64,000 nt of DNA from Oceanicaulis sp. MMSF_3324 (GTDB lineage: Bacteria; Pseudomonadota; Alphaproteobacteria; Caulobacterales; Maricaulaceae). Shown here piece after piece: positions 17,626 to 26,367 of this stretch. The notes under the pieces were generated by a model, which did no database searches, had not been told where the DNA came from, and saw only the letters and a list, made by a program, of their open reading frames with translations. A program made the translations under genes and the position numbers. Positions within the stretch are counted from its first letter, which is position 1. Each line of letters opens with the position of its first letter. The stretch is taken from NCBI RefSeq assembly GCF_030733545.1, contig NZ_JASHIU010000008.1:62001-126000 (forward strand). The letters are read 5' to 3'.

Positions 17626-18722
17626 TGACAGCAGCGCTCAAACTCACCGATATGGAAACGGCGCTGATTGATCAGCTGCCCCAGGATGCGCCCCTGCGCG
17701 CCTTGCTCAGTGAGCAGGGCTTGCCGCATCGCCGCGTGGAAGACTGGAAATGGACCGATCTGCGCACGGTGGTGGGCAAGTTGCCCGCCGAGCCCGGCGT
17801 TCTGACCTTCACCATTTCGCGCGAGCCTGATGCCTGGGCCGAGCAGGATGAGGAGCCGGGCCTTCTCATGCCGCGGCTCGCCTCGGCGCTGGGCGAGGAC
17901 ATCCAGGTTTACACCCTTGAAGACGGCGAGCGGCTGGAGCTGGGGGTCGAAGCGACCAAGGGCTTTGCTCATCAGCAGGTCCTGATCCTCGTCCCGGAGG
18001 GCGTGAAGGCCGAACTGGTCGAGAACTACGCCGTTGAAGCGGATGGCTTCGCCAATCTGACGCTGGTCATCGTCGTGATGCCGGGCGCCCAGCTTGATCG
18101 TGTGATCGAACAGCATGCATCTCCGGATGCAGCGCTGGTGGTCACAAGCCTGATTGATCTGGCGCCCAAGGCCAGGCTCAACCAGACGACACTGGGCTTT
18201 GGCGCCAAGCTCGCTCGTCTTGAAACTCATGTCAGTCATGCCGGCGAGGGCGCCGAGCTGCAGCTCGATGGCGCCTATGTGCTCGATGAAGGGCTTCACC
18301 TCGATCAGACATCGCTGGTGCGCCATGAGGGCCCCAACGGGGTGACCAAGGAATTGTTCAAGGGCGCCGCCATCAAAGGCGCGAAGGGCGTCTTCCAGGG
18401 CAAGATCCATGTGGAGCAGGCGGCCCAGAAGACCGATGCCCAGATGCAGCATCGCGGGCTCTTGCTGGATGACAAGGCCGAGATCGACGCCAAGCCCGAG
18501 CTTGAAATCTACGCCGACGACGTGGTCTGCGCCCATGGCAACGCCTTTGGCGCGCTGGACGAGGACGCCTTGTTCTACATGCGCCAGCGCGGACTGCCCG
18601 AGACCAAGGCGCGGGCGCTTCTGACCCAGAGCTTCCTCGCCGAGCCGATCGAGCGCATCCGGGACGACGATGACCGCGAACGCCTGATGGCCCGTCTCAT
18701 GGCGATGTTGGAGGCGCTGTAA
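17625..18722 (+). CDS. sufD: Fe-S assembly protein SufD
   Basis: SufB paralogue that pairs with SufB and SufC in the scaffold complex. The 365-residue protein has the SufD N-terminus (RRVEDWKWTDLR), a beta-helix core and the C-terminal signature ANVHC-like CAHGNAFGALDEDALFYMRQRGLPETKARALL. The conserved His in CAHGNA, implicated in cluster formation in E. coli SufD, is present. Translationally coupled to sufC upstream and sufS downstream through one-base TAATG overlaps. Confidence 0.95.
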   Translation: MTAALKLTDMETALIDQLPQDAPLRALLSEQGLPHRRVEDWKWTDLRTVVGKLPAEPGVLTFTISREPDAWAEQDEEPGLLMPRLASALGEDIQVYTLEDGERLELGVEATKGFAHQQVLILVPEGVKAELVENYAVEADGFANLTLVIVVMPGAQLDRVIEQHASPDAALVVTSLIDLAPKARLNQTTLGFGAKLARLETHVSHAGEGAELQLDGAYVLDEGLHLDQTSLVRHEGPNGVTKELFKGAAIKGAKGVFQGKIHVEQAAQKTDAQMQHRGLLLDDKAEIDAKPELEIYADDVVCAHGNAFGALDEDALFYMRQRGLPETKARALLTQSFLAEPIERIRDDDDRERLMARLMAMLEAL

Positions 18723-19963
18723 TGACAGCGGAACTGAGATCCATGACCGAGTTTGACGTCACGGCGGTGCGCCGCCAGTTCCCGATCCTTGAGCGCGAGG
18801 TGAACGGCAAGCCGCTCGTCTATCTCGACAGCGCCGCCTCGGCGCAGAAGCCTGAAGCGGTCATCGAGGCGGTGGCGGATGTCTGGCGACATTCCTACGC
18901 CAATGTGCACCGCGGCCTTCACACGCTGGCGAATGAAGCCACTGAAGCGTTCGAGGCGAGCCGCGGCAAGCTGGCGAAGTTTCTGGGCGCGGCATCGGCG
19001 GACCAGATCGTCTTCACCAAGGGCGCGACCGAAGCCATCAACCTGGTGGCGGACAGCTTTGGCGCGACCTTGCAGGAAGGCGACGAGATTATCGTCAGCC
19101 AGATGGAGCACCATTCCAACATCGTGCCCTGGCATTTCCTGCGCGAACGCAAGGGCGTGGTCCTGAAATGGGCGCCGGTCACCGATGAGGGTGCGCTCGA
19201 CATGGAGGCGTTTGACGCGCTCGTCACGGAGCGGACGAAACTCGTCGCCATCACTCACATGTCCAATGTTCTGGGCACGATTTCGCCCATCGAGGCGATT
19301 GTGGAGAAAGCCCATGCCGTGGGCGCGGCCGTGCTGGTGGACGGCTCGCAGGGCGCCGTGCACATGCCAGTCGATATGGCGGAGCTCGGCTGTGACTTCT
19401 ACGTCGTGACGGGCCACAAGCTGTACGGGCCCAATGGTGCAGGCGCGCTTTATGCCGCCGGCGACTGGCTGGACAGGCTGCGGCCCTATCAGGGCGGTGG
19501 CGAGATGATCGCCGAAGTGCGCGAGGACGGTGTTGTCTATGCCGATGTCCCGCACAAATTCGAGGCGGGCACGCCGGTCATCGCCGAGGTGATCGGCCTG
19601 GGCGCCGCGATCGACTGGCTGTCGGGGCTGGATCGGATCGCCTTGATGGAACACGAGCGTCAGCTGATGGACCGCTTTGAAGCGGGCCTGGCGGACTTCG
19701 AAGGCGCTCACATTCTGGGTCGCACCCAGGACAAGGGCGCGATCACCTCCTTCGGTCTGGCCGGCGCGCATCCGCATGATCTGGCTCAATTGATGGACAA
19801 GTACGGCGTCGCCGTCAGGGCGGGGCACCATTGCGCCCATCCGCTGATGCAACGCTTCGGCGTGGTGGGCACGCTGCGCGCCAGCTTCGCCGCTTACAAT
19901 ACTCAAGCGGATGTGGACGCGGCGCTCGACGCATTGCGAAAAGCCAAGAGCTTTCTCATCTAG
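18722..19963 (+). CDS. sufS: Cysteine desulfurase SufS
   Basis: PLP-dependent class II desulfurase supplying sulfur to SufB. The 413-residue protein shows VYLDSAASAQKPEAV, KGATEAINLVA, MEHHSNIVPW, VDGSQGAVHMPVD, the PLP-lysine motif VTGHKLYGPNG (about residue 230) and the active-site Cys in RAGHHCAHPLM. The start used overlaps the sufD stop; an internal ATG seven codons later (MTEFDVTAV) is also possible. No SufE or SufU sulfur-acceptor gene is seen in this operon, so that partner would be elsewhere. Confidence 0.95.
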   Translation: MTAELRSMTEFDVTAVRRQFPILEREVNGKPLVYLDSAASAQKPEAVIEAVADVWRHSYANVHRGLHTLANEATEAFEASRGKLAKFLGAASADQIVFTKGATEAINLVADSFGATLQEGDEIIVSQMEHHSNIVPWHFLRERKGVVLKWAPVTDEGALDMEAFDALVTERTKLVAITHMSNVLGTISPIEAIVEKAHAVGAAVLVDGSQGAVHMPVDMAELGCDFYVVTGHKLYGPNGAGALYAAGDWLDRLRPYQGGGEMIAEVREDGVVYADVPHKFEAGTPVIAEVIGLGAAIDWLSGLDRIALMEHERQLMDRFEAGLADFEGAHILGRTQDKGAITSFGLAGAHPHDLAQLMDKYGVAVRAGHHCAHPLMQRFGVVGTLRASFAAYNTQADVDAALDALRKAKSFLI

Positions 19964-19971
19964 AGGGCATG

Positions 19972-20433
19972 ATGAGCATGGACACTGAAAATACGGGTGA
20001 CACCCGTGACGTTCTGGATCTGGGCGCAGCGCCGTCGATGACCGACGCAGATGCGGGAGACGCGGCTGTGACGTCTGAAACGACGGACGGTACTGCCAAG
20101 GCCGAACTCGATATTCCTCAAGAGGAGATCGAGCGCATAACCACGGACGTGATCGCGGCATTGAAAACCGTCTTTGACCCGGAAATTCCGGTCGATATCT
20201 ATGAGCTGGGCCTGATCTACCAGGTCGATCTCGAGCCCGATCACGCGCTCAAGGTTGAAATGACACTGACGGCGCCGGGCTGCCCGGTGGCGGGCGAAAT
20301 GCCCGGCTGGGTCCGCGATGCCTGCGAAACTGTGGAAGGCGTGGACCGGGCCGATGTCACATTGACGTTTGATCCGCCCTGGACGCCGGATCGCATGTCC
20401 GATGAAGCCAAGCTGACGCTGAACATGTTCTGA
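19972..20433 (+). CDS. sufT: SufT family (DUF59/MIP18) Fe-S maturation protein
   Basis: DUF59 proteins help in Fe-S protein maturation. The 153-residue protein has an acidic, Thr/Asp-rich, probably disordered N-terminus (about 1-45) and a C-terminal MIP18 domain (about 50-150). The domain has the markers DPEIPVDIYELGLIY, LTAPGCPVAGEMPGW (conserved Cys) and FDPPWTPDRMSDEAKLTL. Start codons at 19969, 19972 and 19978 are all in frame; AGAGGG at 19962-19967 favours 19972 or 19978. It directly follows sufS. Confidence 0.9.
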   Translation: MSMDTENTGDTRDVLDLGAAPSMTDADAGDAAVTSETTDGTAKAELDIPQEEIERITTDVIAALKTVFDPEIPVDIYELGLIYQVDLEPDHALKVEMTLTAPGCPVAGEMPGWVRDACETVEGVDRADVTLTFDPPWTPDRMSDEAKLTLNMF

Positions 20434-20443
20434 GGAGCCGATC

Positions 20444-20803
20444 ATGGCCCGACAACGACCCAAGGCCGTCACTCTGACTGAAGCCGCTGCTGATCGCGTG
20501 AAAAAGCTCATGGCGGATCGCGACGCCGGATATTTGCGCGTGGGCGTCAAGAATGGCGGCTGCGCCGGCATGGAATACGTGATGGATTACGTCACGGAAC
20601 CGGACCCGCTTGATGAGCGTGTGGAGGACCAGGGCGTTGAGATCGTCGTGGACGCCAAGTCGCTGTTGTTCCTTCTGGGCGCTCAGGTCGACTATGAAGT
20701 CACGCCTTTGCACGCCAAGTTCGTGTTCCGCAACCCGAACGAGACGGACGCTTGTGGCTGCGGCGAGAGTGTGACCCTCGTACCCGCTCAAGCCGCTGAC
20801 TAG
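20444..20803 (+). CDS. sufA: A-type Fe-S carrier protein SufA/HesB family
   Basis: A-type carrier that receives clusters from SufBCD and delivers them to apo-proteins. The 119-residue protein keeps the three ligand cysteines: one in KNGGCAGMEY (about residue 38) and two in DACGCGESV near the C-terminus. A short basic N-terminus precedes LTEAAADRVKKLM. It follows sufT by ten bases. IscA and ErpA belong to the same family; the SUF context favours SufA. Confidence 0.92.
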   Translation: MARQRPKAVTLTEAAADRVKKLMADRDAGYLRVGVKNGGCAGMEYVMDYVTEPDPLDERVEDQGVEIVVDAKSLLFLLGAQVDYEVTPLHAKFVFRNPNETDACGCGESVTLVPAQAAD

Positions 20804-20879
20804 CGCACACTCTGCGGGCAGTGCTTGCCTTTCACGGAGACGCACGGCCTCATGCCGGTTCTGACGGAGGACTGGTGCT

Positions 20880-21479
20880 GTGAAACTTTTTGTGTCGCCG
20901 ACCTCGCCCTATGCACGCAAATGCCGGGCGCTGATCATCGAGAAAAGCCTTGAGCACAAGATCGAGGTGATCGAGTGCGACCCTCGGAGCGATCCCGCGG
21001 ATCTGCTGGAGGCCAACCCACTAGGCAAGGTGCCGGCCCTGACGCGCGAAGGCGCGCCTGCGCTCATGGATTCGCCGCTGATCTGCGAGTTCATCGACAG
21101 CCTTGATGACGAAAACTGGATCCCCAAGCGCGGCGCCAGCCGGATCCTCGTGCTCCGCCAGCAGGCGCTGGCGGATGGTTTGATCGATTTGACGATTGGT
21201 CGCCGCATCGAGATGCAGCGCGATTCAGACAAGCAGTGGGATTTCTGGTCGGATCGCTGGGAGCGCGGCGTCAAGCGCACGCTTGAGGCTCTCAATGATG
21301 ACCGAGGCCAATACGAGCGTTCCGTGGACCTGGGCGCGCTCAGCGTCGCTGTGGCCTTGCACTACCTTGATCTGCGCTTTGCTGAATATGACTGGCGCAG
21401 CGATTATCCCGAGCTTGGCGCATTCGCGGCTCGTTGGGACCAGCGCGCCAGCTTTGCGCAAACCCGTCCGCCCCAATAG
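20880..21479 (+). CDS. Glutathione S-transferase family protein
   Basis: A 199-residue cytosolic GST-fold protein. The N-terminal thioredoxin-like domain starts MKLFVSPTSPYARKCRAL, with the Ser/Tyr region used to activate glutathione and the cis-Pro glutathione-binding turn GKVPALTREG (about residue 52). A helical C-terminal domain follows, with the GST motif around DLGALSVAVALHYLD. The start is GTG 20880 with GGAGG nine bases upstream. Last gene before a terminator, 77 bases after sufA, so perhaps transcribed with the SUF operon. Substrate not determinable. Confidence 0.88.
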   Translation: MKLFVSPTSPYARKCRALIIEKSLEHKIEVIECDPRSDPADLLEANPLGKVPALTREGAPALMDSPLICEFIDSLDDENWIPKRGASRILVLRQQALADGLIDLTIGRRIEMQRDSDKQWDFWSDRWERGVKRTLEALNDDRGQYERSVDLGALSVAVALHYLDLRFAEYDWRSDYPELGAFAARWDQRASFAQTRPPQ

Positions 21480-21506
21480 GCGACAGGGCGCAAGACCTGA
21501 AGGACA

Positions 21507-21534
21507 GCCTCATTGATCTGATGAGGCCGTTTTT
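21507..21534 (+). terminator. Rho-independent terminator after the SUF/GST operon
   Basis: GCCTCAT, seven-base loop, ATGAGGC, then CGTTTTT. It overlaps the last codons of the convergent TMEM175-like gene. Confidence 0.85.
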
Positions 21535-22262
21535 GTTTGCGCGGAAGCTGTAGAGTCGACGGTTTTCACTTTGGCTGTCGCGCGCCCGCCCGCAATCCAC
21601 GCCACAACGCCCATAAGGGCATAGGCCATGCCGACGAAGGCTGAATAGGTTGTGGGAAGCATGAAGGCGGAGACCACGATCAGTATCGACAGAACGACGA
21701 CGCCAAGCGCGAACTCCACTTCGTAACGGGTGTAGATACGCTCTACTGGGTCGAGGCCGATATCGTCTGCATGTCGGAGAGCATGCGCGTACAGCAAGGC
21801 GAAAAGGCCGAAAACGGCAGCGAAAAACCCGCCATAGATCAGATACAGCCATTTGACCTGGGCATATTCCAGCACGGCATTCGGCGGGTGGGCGGCGGTG
21901 TAATACCCGGTATAGAGATTGATCACGAAGTCCGTCATGAACTTCAGGGGATAGATATAGGCGAGCAGCAGGAAGAGCAGAACCGCATTGAGCGTACTGA
22001 CCACGCTGTCTTGAAGATCGTAACGCCTGAAGAAGACATGGTGCGTGCGCCATAGGAATATGATCAGCGCGAAGCAAGCTGCGAGCGACAGGGCGTCGCG
22101 CCACAATCCCGCCAACTCATCAAAGGTCGTCGGTATCGATTGTGTGGCCGCCAGTGCAAGCACCAGGGCGAAGACGATATCGGACAGGTTTTCTATGCGG
22201 GACACGTCTCGTCCACGCCATTGAAAGTGCCGTTCTCCCCGAAGTGCGTAGTGTCGCGCCAT
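21510..22262 (-). CDS. TMEM175/DUF1211-like integral membrane protein, putative potassium channel
   Basis: A 250-residue membrane protein with about six hydrophobic segments. The first helix carries RIENLSDIVFALVLALA, a variant of the RxxxFSD signature that marks TMEM175-type potassium-permeable channels; here the Phe is replaced by Leu. The next segments (LSLAACFALIIFLWRTHHVFF, LNAVLLFLLLAYIYPLKF, WLYLIYGGFFAAVFGLFALLY and two more) match the six-helix layout. The C-terminus is hydrophilic, Thr/Ser/Lys-rich. Channel activity is known for some family members and only inferred here. Monocistronic, convergent with the GST gene. Confidence 0.72.
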   Translation of the reverse strand: MARHYALRGERHFQWRGRDVSRIENLSDIVFALVLALAATQSIPTTFDELAGLWRDALSLAACFALIIFLWRTHHVFFRRYDLQDSVVSTLNAVLLFLLLAYIYPLKFMTDFVINLYTGYYTAAHPPNAVLEYAQVKWLYLIYGGFFAAVFGLFALLYAHALRHADDIGLDPVERIYTRYEVEFALGVVVLSILIVVSAFMLPTTYSAFVGMAYALMGVVAWIAGGRATAKVKTVDSTASAQTKTASSDQ

Positions 22263-22324
22263 GTCGCCCCCTCAGGGAAGCATGCACGATCCTGTCAGGA
22301 GCGCAAACCGGAACAGTTTGTCTT

Positions 22325-23437
22325 TCAGGCCGCAGCGGTGCTGCGCCGGCCAGACATGTCAGACCCATCGGCGGTCACACGGTTCCGGCCTTTCTGTTTT
22401 GACTTGTACAGATTGGCGTCACAGCGCTCGATGAGGCATTCCACGACTTCGGAGGGTCTGAACTGTGAGACCCCCATGGAGATCGTGATGTTGCCCAGGT
22501 CCTCATTGGTGGATTTACGCAGCAGGCGCTTGCTCTCGACGACCTGTCGGATCTTCTCGGCGATAGCCGAGGCTTCCTGCAACGAAGTGTTCGGCATGAC
22601 GATGCCGAATTCCTCGCCGCCATAGCGGGCGACCACATGGTGATCAGAGGCGTAACGTGACAGGCAGGCTGAAACGAAACGGATGATCTGGTCGCCGGTT
22701 TGGTGGCCCCAGGTGTCGTTAAAGCGCTTGAAGTGGTCGATATCGCAGAGCACCAGCGAGAAGGGCGAGCCGGTCAGATCGGCGTCGCGGCGCGACTTGC
22801 GCATGGACTCGTCAAAACGTTTGCGGTTGGCGACGCCGGTGAGGGCGTCCGTCATCGCTTCCTCGCGCACTTTTTCAAGATTGCTGCGGAGCTGATTGAC
22901 TTCCTGGCTGGTCTCCTGGAGACGCCGCTCCAGATCGCGCGACCGGCGCTGCATGCGCGCCGTGGCGGCGACCAGGCCTTCTACCATCTGCTTGATGGCG
23001 TTGGCGTCGGTTACTTTGTCCAGTCGGCCCGAAGCGCCAGCGAGTTCCGCGCCATAGGCGGCGGTATCGCGTTCAGCGGCTTGCAGGGTTTGCACCACCG
23101 AACCCAGCTCGCGGCTCATGGCGCCGCCGGCGTCGAGCACAGCGCTTTGAATGCGCTTGAAGCTGAAATGGGTATCGTAAAGATCTTCGAGGGTTTCAGA
23201 CGTCAACGGCTCGTCGCGATCCAGATGCCCCTGGATCACCGAGCACAAGGCCGGAATCGTATCTGACACATATGCGGTGAAAATCGCATAGTTGTGCGGC
23301 GTGGGCACGAGCCCGAGACTTGCCATCAAATCAAGCGCTTTGCGCCCGATTTCGATACCTTCAGCAGCGTGTTGACGACCGTTCAAAGCGAACCCCTGAC
23401 CTTGGACCGCTATTCTGCGGTTCTTGTCGGGAACCAT
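22325..23437 (-). CDS. GGDEF-domain diguanylate cyclase
   Basis: Makes the second messenger c-di-GMP from GTP. The 370-residue soluble protein has an alpha-helical N-terminal region (about 1-200) with a coiled coil (RSRDLERRLQETSQEVNQLR). The C-terminal GGDEF domain (about 205-355) has DALTGVANRKRFD, the Mg/substrate region LCDIDHFKRFNDTWGHQTGD and an active RYGGEEF. The product-inhibition I-site (RxxD just before the A-site) is not conserved: the equivalent positions read Ser and His in SDHHVVARYGG, so feedback inhibition by c-di-GMP is probably lost. It follows the RhlE-type helicase gene on the same strand, 48 bases downstream. Confidence 0.9.
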   Translation of the reverse strand: MVPDKNRRIAVQGQGFALNGRQHAAEGIEIGRKALDLMASLGLVPTPHNYAIFTAYVSDTIPALCSVIQGHLDRDEPLTSETLEDLYDTHFSFKRIQSAVLDAGGAMSRELGSVVQTLQAAERDTAAYGAELAGASGRLDKVTDANAIKQMVEGLVAATARMQRRSRDLERRLQETSQEVNQLRSNLEKVREEAMTDALTGVANRKRFDESMRKSRRDADLTGSPFSLVLCDIDHFKRFNDTWGHQTGDQIIRFVSACLSRYASDHHVVARYGGEEFGIVMPNTSLQEASAIAEKIRQVVESKRLLRKSTNEDLGNITISMGVSQFRPSEVVECLIERCDANLYKSKQKGRNRVTADGSDMSGRRSTAAA

Positions 23438-23485
23438 CGCATCTGAATCGAAAGATCGGGTAAACGCAGGGCGCTTTTTTGACGA

Positions 23486-24925
23486 TTAAAGCGCCGGACG
23501 GAGCAAGAATTCCGGTACGTGGTCACCGAATCCGACGGGGCTCAGATCGCGTTCGTGACGATCAGGACGTTCTTTCTTGTCCTGACGTTGCGAGCGCTCA
23601 TTGCGAGACGACCGGCCTTTGCGCGGGGCGGCTTCAGTCTCTGACACGCTTTCCGAAGCGGCTTCGGCCTTGGCGGGCTCTGCAGCCGGGCTCTCAGCTT
23701 CGGCTTTGTTGCGAGAGCGCGAACGGCGCCGGGATTTGGGCTTGTCTTCGGACTGTTCTGTCTGCGGGGCGGCGTCCTGGGCCGGCGCGGCCTGCGTGTC
23801 CTCGGACAGCTTGAGCTCTTCGGGTTCCTTGCCGATCAGCTTGACGACTTTGGCCAGCGCCTTGGAGTCTTCTGAAGACACCAAGGTCACGGCTTCGCCT
23901 TTGTGACCGGCGCGGCCGGTGCGGCCGATGCGGTGGACATAGTCATCCGCGTTGCGGGGAATATCCACGTTGAAAACGTGGCTCACCGCCGGAATGTCGA
24001 GACCGCGTGCGGCCACGTCAGAGGCGACCAGAAGGCGCAGTTCGCCGGATTTGAACTCGGCGAGGGTTTTCGTTCGCTGGCTCTGATCAAGGTCACCGTG
24101 GATCGGGGCGGCCGAGAATCCGTGGCGCTGCAAGGAGCGCGCGACAATATCCACATCACGCTTGCGATTGCAGAAGATGATGCCGTTCTTCACGCCATCG
24201 CGATTGATCGCGGCGCGCAGGGCTTCGCGCTTGGTGCGCGCCTGATTGTCGGACACACGCAGGATGTACTGGGTGATCGTCTCGGCCGTCTGAGCCGGGC
24301 GGGTCACTTCAACCCGTTCGGGGTCGCGCAGGAAGGTGTCCACCAGATGCTTGATTTCGGACGGCATGGTGGCCGAGAAGAACAGGGTCTGGCGGCGCGG
24401 GGGCAGCAGTTTCAGGATCCGTTCGATATCGGGAATGAAGCCCATGTCCAGCATACGGTCGGCTTCATCGATGACGAGGATATCAACGCCGGTCAGCAGA
24501 AGTCCGCCACGTTCGAAATGGTCCAGCAGGCGTCCCGGAGTCGCGATGAGAATGTCCGCGCCCTGGTCGAGAATCTTCTTCTGGGGCTCGAACGATACGC
24601 CGCCGATCAGCAGCGCCATGTTGAGCTTGTGGTTCTTGGCGTAGAGCTTGACGTTGTCCGCCACCTGAGCTGCGAGCTCGCGCGTGGGCGCCAGCACCAG
24701 AGAGCGCGGCATGCGGGCGCGGGCTCGGCCGCGCGACAGGCGCTCGATCATGGGCAGGGTGAAGGATGCGGTCTTGCCGGTGCCTGTCTGGGCGATCCCC
24801 AGGACATCACGTCCGGTGAGCGCAACAGGAATGGCGCCCTCCTGGATCGGGGTGGGCTTTTCGTAACCGGCGTCAGCAATAGCTGACAGGAGTGCGGGGC
24901 TCAGCCCGAGGTCTTCAAACGTCAT
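23486..24925 (-). CDS. rhlE: DEAD-box RNA helicase, RhlE type
   Basis: ATP-dependent RNA unwinding in ribosome assembly or RNA decay. The 479-residue protein has the full DEAD-box set: Q motif (MTFEDLGLSPAL, PTPIQ), Walker A (AQTGTGKTASF), PTRELA, DEAD (VIDEADRMLDMGF), SAT (FFSATMP), RGLDIP and HRIGRTGRAG. The catalytic core ends near residue 370. The remaining roughly 110 residues are a Lys/Arg/Glu/Ala-rich low-complexity tail (SRRRSRSRNKAEAE) typical of RNA-binding extensions. The paralogue name RhlE is by resemblance of the core and tail. Confidence 0.88.
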   Translation of the reverse strand: MTFEDLGLSPALLSAIADAGYEKPTPIQEGAIPVALTGRDVLGIAQTGTGKTASFTLPMIERLSRGRARARMPRSLVLAPTRELAAQVADNVKLYAKNHKLNMALLIGGVSFEPQKKILDQGADILIATPGRLLDHFERGGLLLTGVDILVIDEADRMLDMGFIPDIERILKLLPPRRQTLFFSATMPSEIKHLVDTFLRDPERVEVTRPAQTAETITQYILRVSDNQARTKREALRAAINRDGVKNGIIFCNRKRDVDIVARSLQRHGFSAAPIHGDLDQSQRTKTLAEFKSGELRLLVASDVAARGLDIPAVSHVFNVDIPRNADDYVHRIGRTGRAGHKGEAVTLVSSEDSKALAKVVKLIGKEPEELKLSEDTQAAPAQDAAPQTEQSEDKPKSRRRSRSRNKAEAESPAAEPAKAEAASESVSETEAAPRKGRSSRNERSQRQDKKERPDRHERDLSPVGFGDHVPEFLLRPAL

Positions 24926-25015
24926 GCGCCTCTGAAGTCGCTTATCGGTCAGGACCGGGGTCGATCCTGTCTAACCGGCGCCAGCTCATCCGGCGCATTT
25001 GCGTCGCGCGAACAT

Positions 25016-25054
25016 AAAAGGCCGGCGCGCGCTGTCAACGCGGCCGGCCCTTTT
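25016..25054 (-). terminator. Terminator of the amidohydrolase operon
   Basis: AAAAGGCCGGC and GCCGGCC-CTTTT form a GC-rich stem about 40 bases downstream of the last amidohydrolase stop; on the minus strand it is followed by a T-rich run. Confidence 0.8.
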
Positions 25055-25095
25055 CTGTGTCTTAAACGCCCATGTGTGACGTTTAAGGGACGCGA

Positions 25096-26367
25096 TCAGT
25101 GCTCGTAGGCGTACTGATGCTCGTCTGTGACGTCCGCATAGCGGTCGCGCAGACGGGTCTGGCGCGTTTCGAGGCTCTGCAGTTCACCGCCGATGATGAC
25201 GCTTGTCGGCGCACTCATCACTTCCAGCGGGTCTCCATCCCAGACCACCACATCCGCGGTGTAACCTGTGGCCAGGGCGCCGAAGCGATCCCCCACGCCA
25301 TAGATTTCGGCCGGGGTCAGGGTGACCGCCCGGAAGGCGTCATCCCAATCCGCCCCGTGCGCGACGGCGATGCCGGCGTGCTGGGCGAGAAGCCGCGGGT
25401 TGAAGTACAGGTCCGAACCGAGCGTTGTGTAAGCCACCTGTACGCCGGCCTCATGAAGAATCGACGCGCCTTCATTGGTGGAGGCGAGGGTGTCGAAGCT
25501 GTCCGGCAGGTTGCGCATCGGATCATAGATGACCGGAATCCCGGCATCGGCCAGATCATCGGCGACAAGGTGCGCTTCCGCGCCACCGGCGATGATGACC
25601 CGGATCGCCGGATACTGGTCGGCAAAGGCAATGGCCCGTCGGATATCAGCCGCCCGATCCATGAGCATGATCAGCGGAATCTCACCGCGGACAGCACTCA
25701 CGAGCGCAGCTGCATCATAGCGGTCAATGGCGTCGCCTTCATGGTGAGACATGAAGCGCCCTGGATAGAAACGCGCATCCTCGATCGCCGCACGCAGGAA
25801 GGTCCAGGCGGCTGTGCGCGAGCCGCCTGCGGTGCGACCGCCAGACTGGGACATGTCCACCAGCATGAACTGGCGCGAGGCGAACAGGCTGTCAGGTTCG
25901 CCTGTTGCGTCAGCCAGAGCGCCGCGTCCGGCCAGGATGGCCGATCCCGTCGTGGGATGAACCGCAAAGCGGGTCACGCCCTCAAGACGGGTGGAATCGA
26001 TATGGGTGCCGGAGGGATTGAACCCGTCCGCCACATCAATCGCCGCGGTGAAGCTGCTGTCTTCAGCAGAGTCGTCATGGGTGGACGACTCAGCGCCCAC
26101 CTCGATCAGACCGAGCTGGGTTTGCGGATGGAACAGTCCAGGCGTGATCCAGCCGCCTTCCGCGTCGATGACTTCAGCGCCGTCGGGAATGGCGACATCA
26201 GATCCCACTTCCACGATGGCGCCGTCGCGCACCACCACGGCGCCGTTCTGGATGACTCCGGCATTGGTGTTGGTGACCACGCGGCCATTATTGATCACGA
26301 GAGTCTGCGCGCTGGCGGGCGCGATCACCGCGGCGGCCAGCGCAAGAGAGGTCAGGAGCTTTTTCAT
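25096..26367 (-). CDS. Exported amidohydrolase-family protein with degenerate metal site
   Basis: A 423-residue protein with a Sec signal peptide (MKKLLTSLALAAAVIAPASAQ) and an amidohydrolase-like beta-sandwich plus TIM-barrel. Where amidohydrolases have the metal-binding HxH (PGLIDxHxH), this protein reads PGLFHPQTQLG, so both histidines are replaced by Gln. Other features such as the C-terminal TPAEIYGVGDRFGALATGYTADVVVWDGDP are well kept. It may be a non-catalytic partner or bind metal differently (inference). It overlaps the upstream amidohydrolase by one base (TGATG), so the pair is probably produced in equal amounts. Confidence 0.8.
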   Translation of the reverse strand: MKKLLTSLALAAAVIAPASAQTLVINNGRVVTNTNAGVIQNGAVVVRDGAIVEVGSDVAIPDGAEVIDAEGGWITPGLFHPQTQLGLIEVGAESSTHDDSAEDSSFTAAIDVADGFNPSGTHIDSTRLEGVTRFAVHPTTGSAILAGRGALADATGEPDSLFASRQFMLVDMSQSGGRTAGGSRTAAWTFLRAAIEDARFYPGRFMSHHEGDAIDRYDAAALVSAVRGEIPLIMLMDRAADIRRAIAFADQYPAIRVIIAGGAEAHLVADDLADAGIPVIYDPMRNLPDSFDTLASTNEGASILHEAGVQVAYTTLGSDLYFNPRLLAQHAGIAVAHGADWDDAFRAVTLTPAEIYGVGDRFGALATGYTADVVVWDGDPLEVMSAPTSVIIGGELQSLETRQTRLRDRYADVTDEHQYAYEH

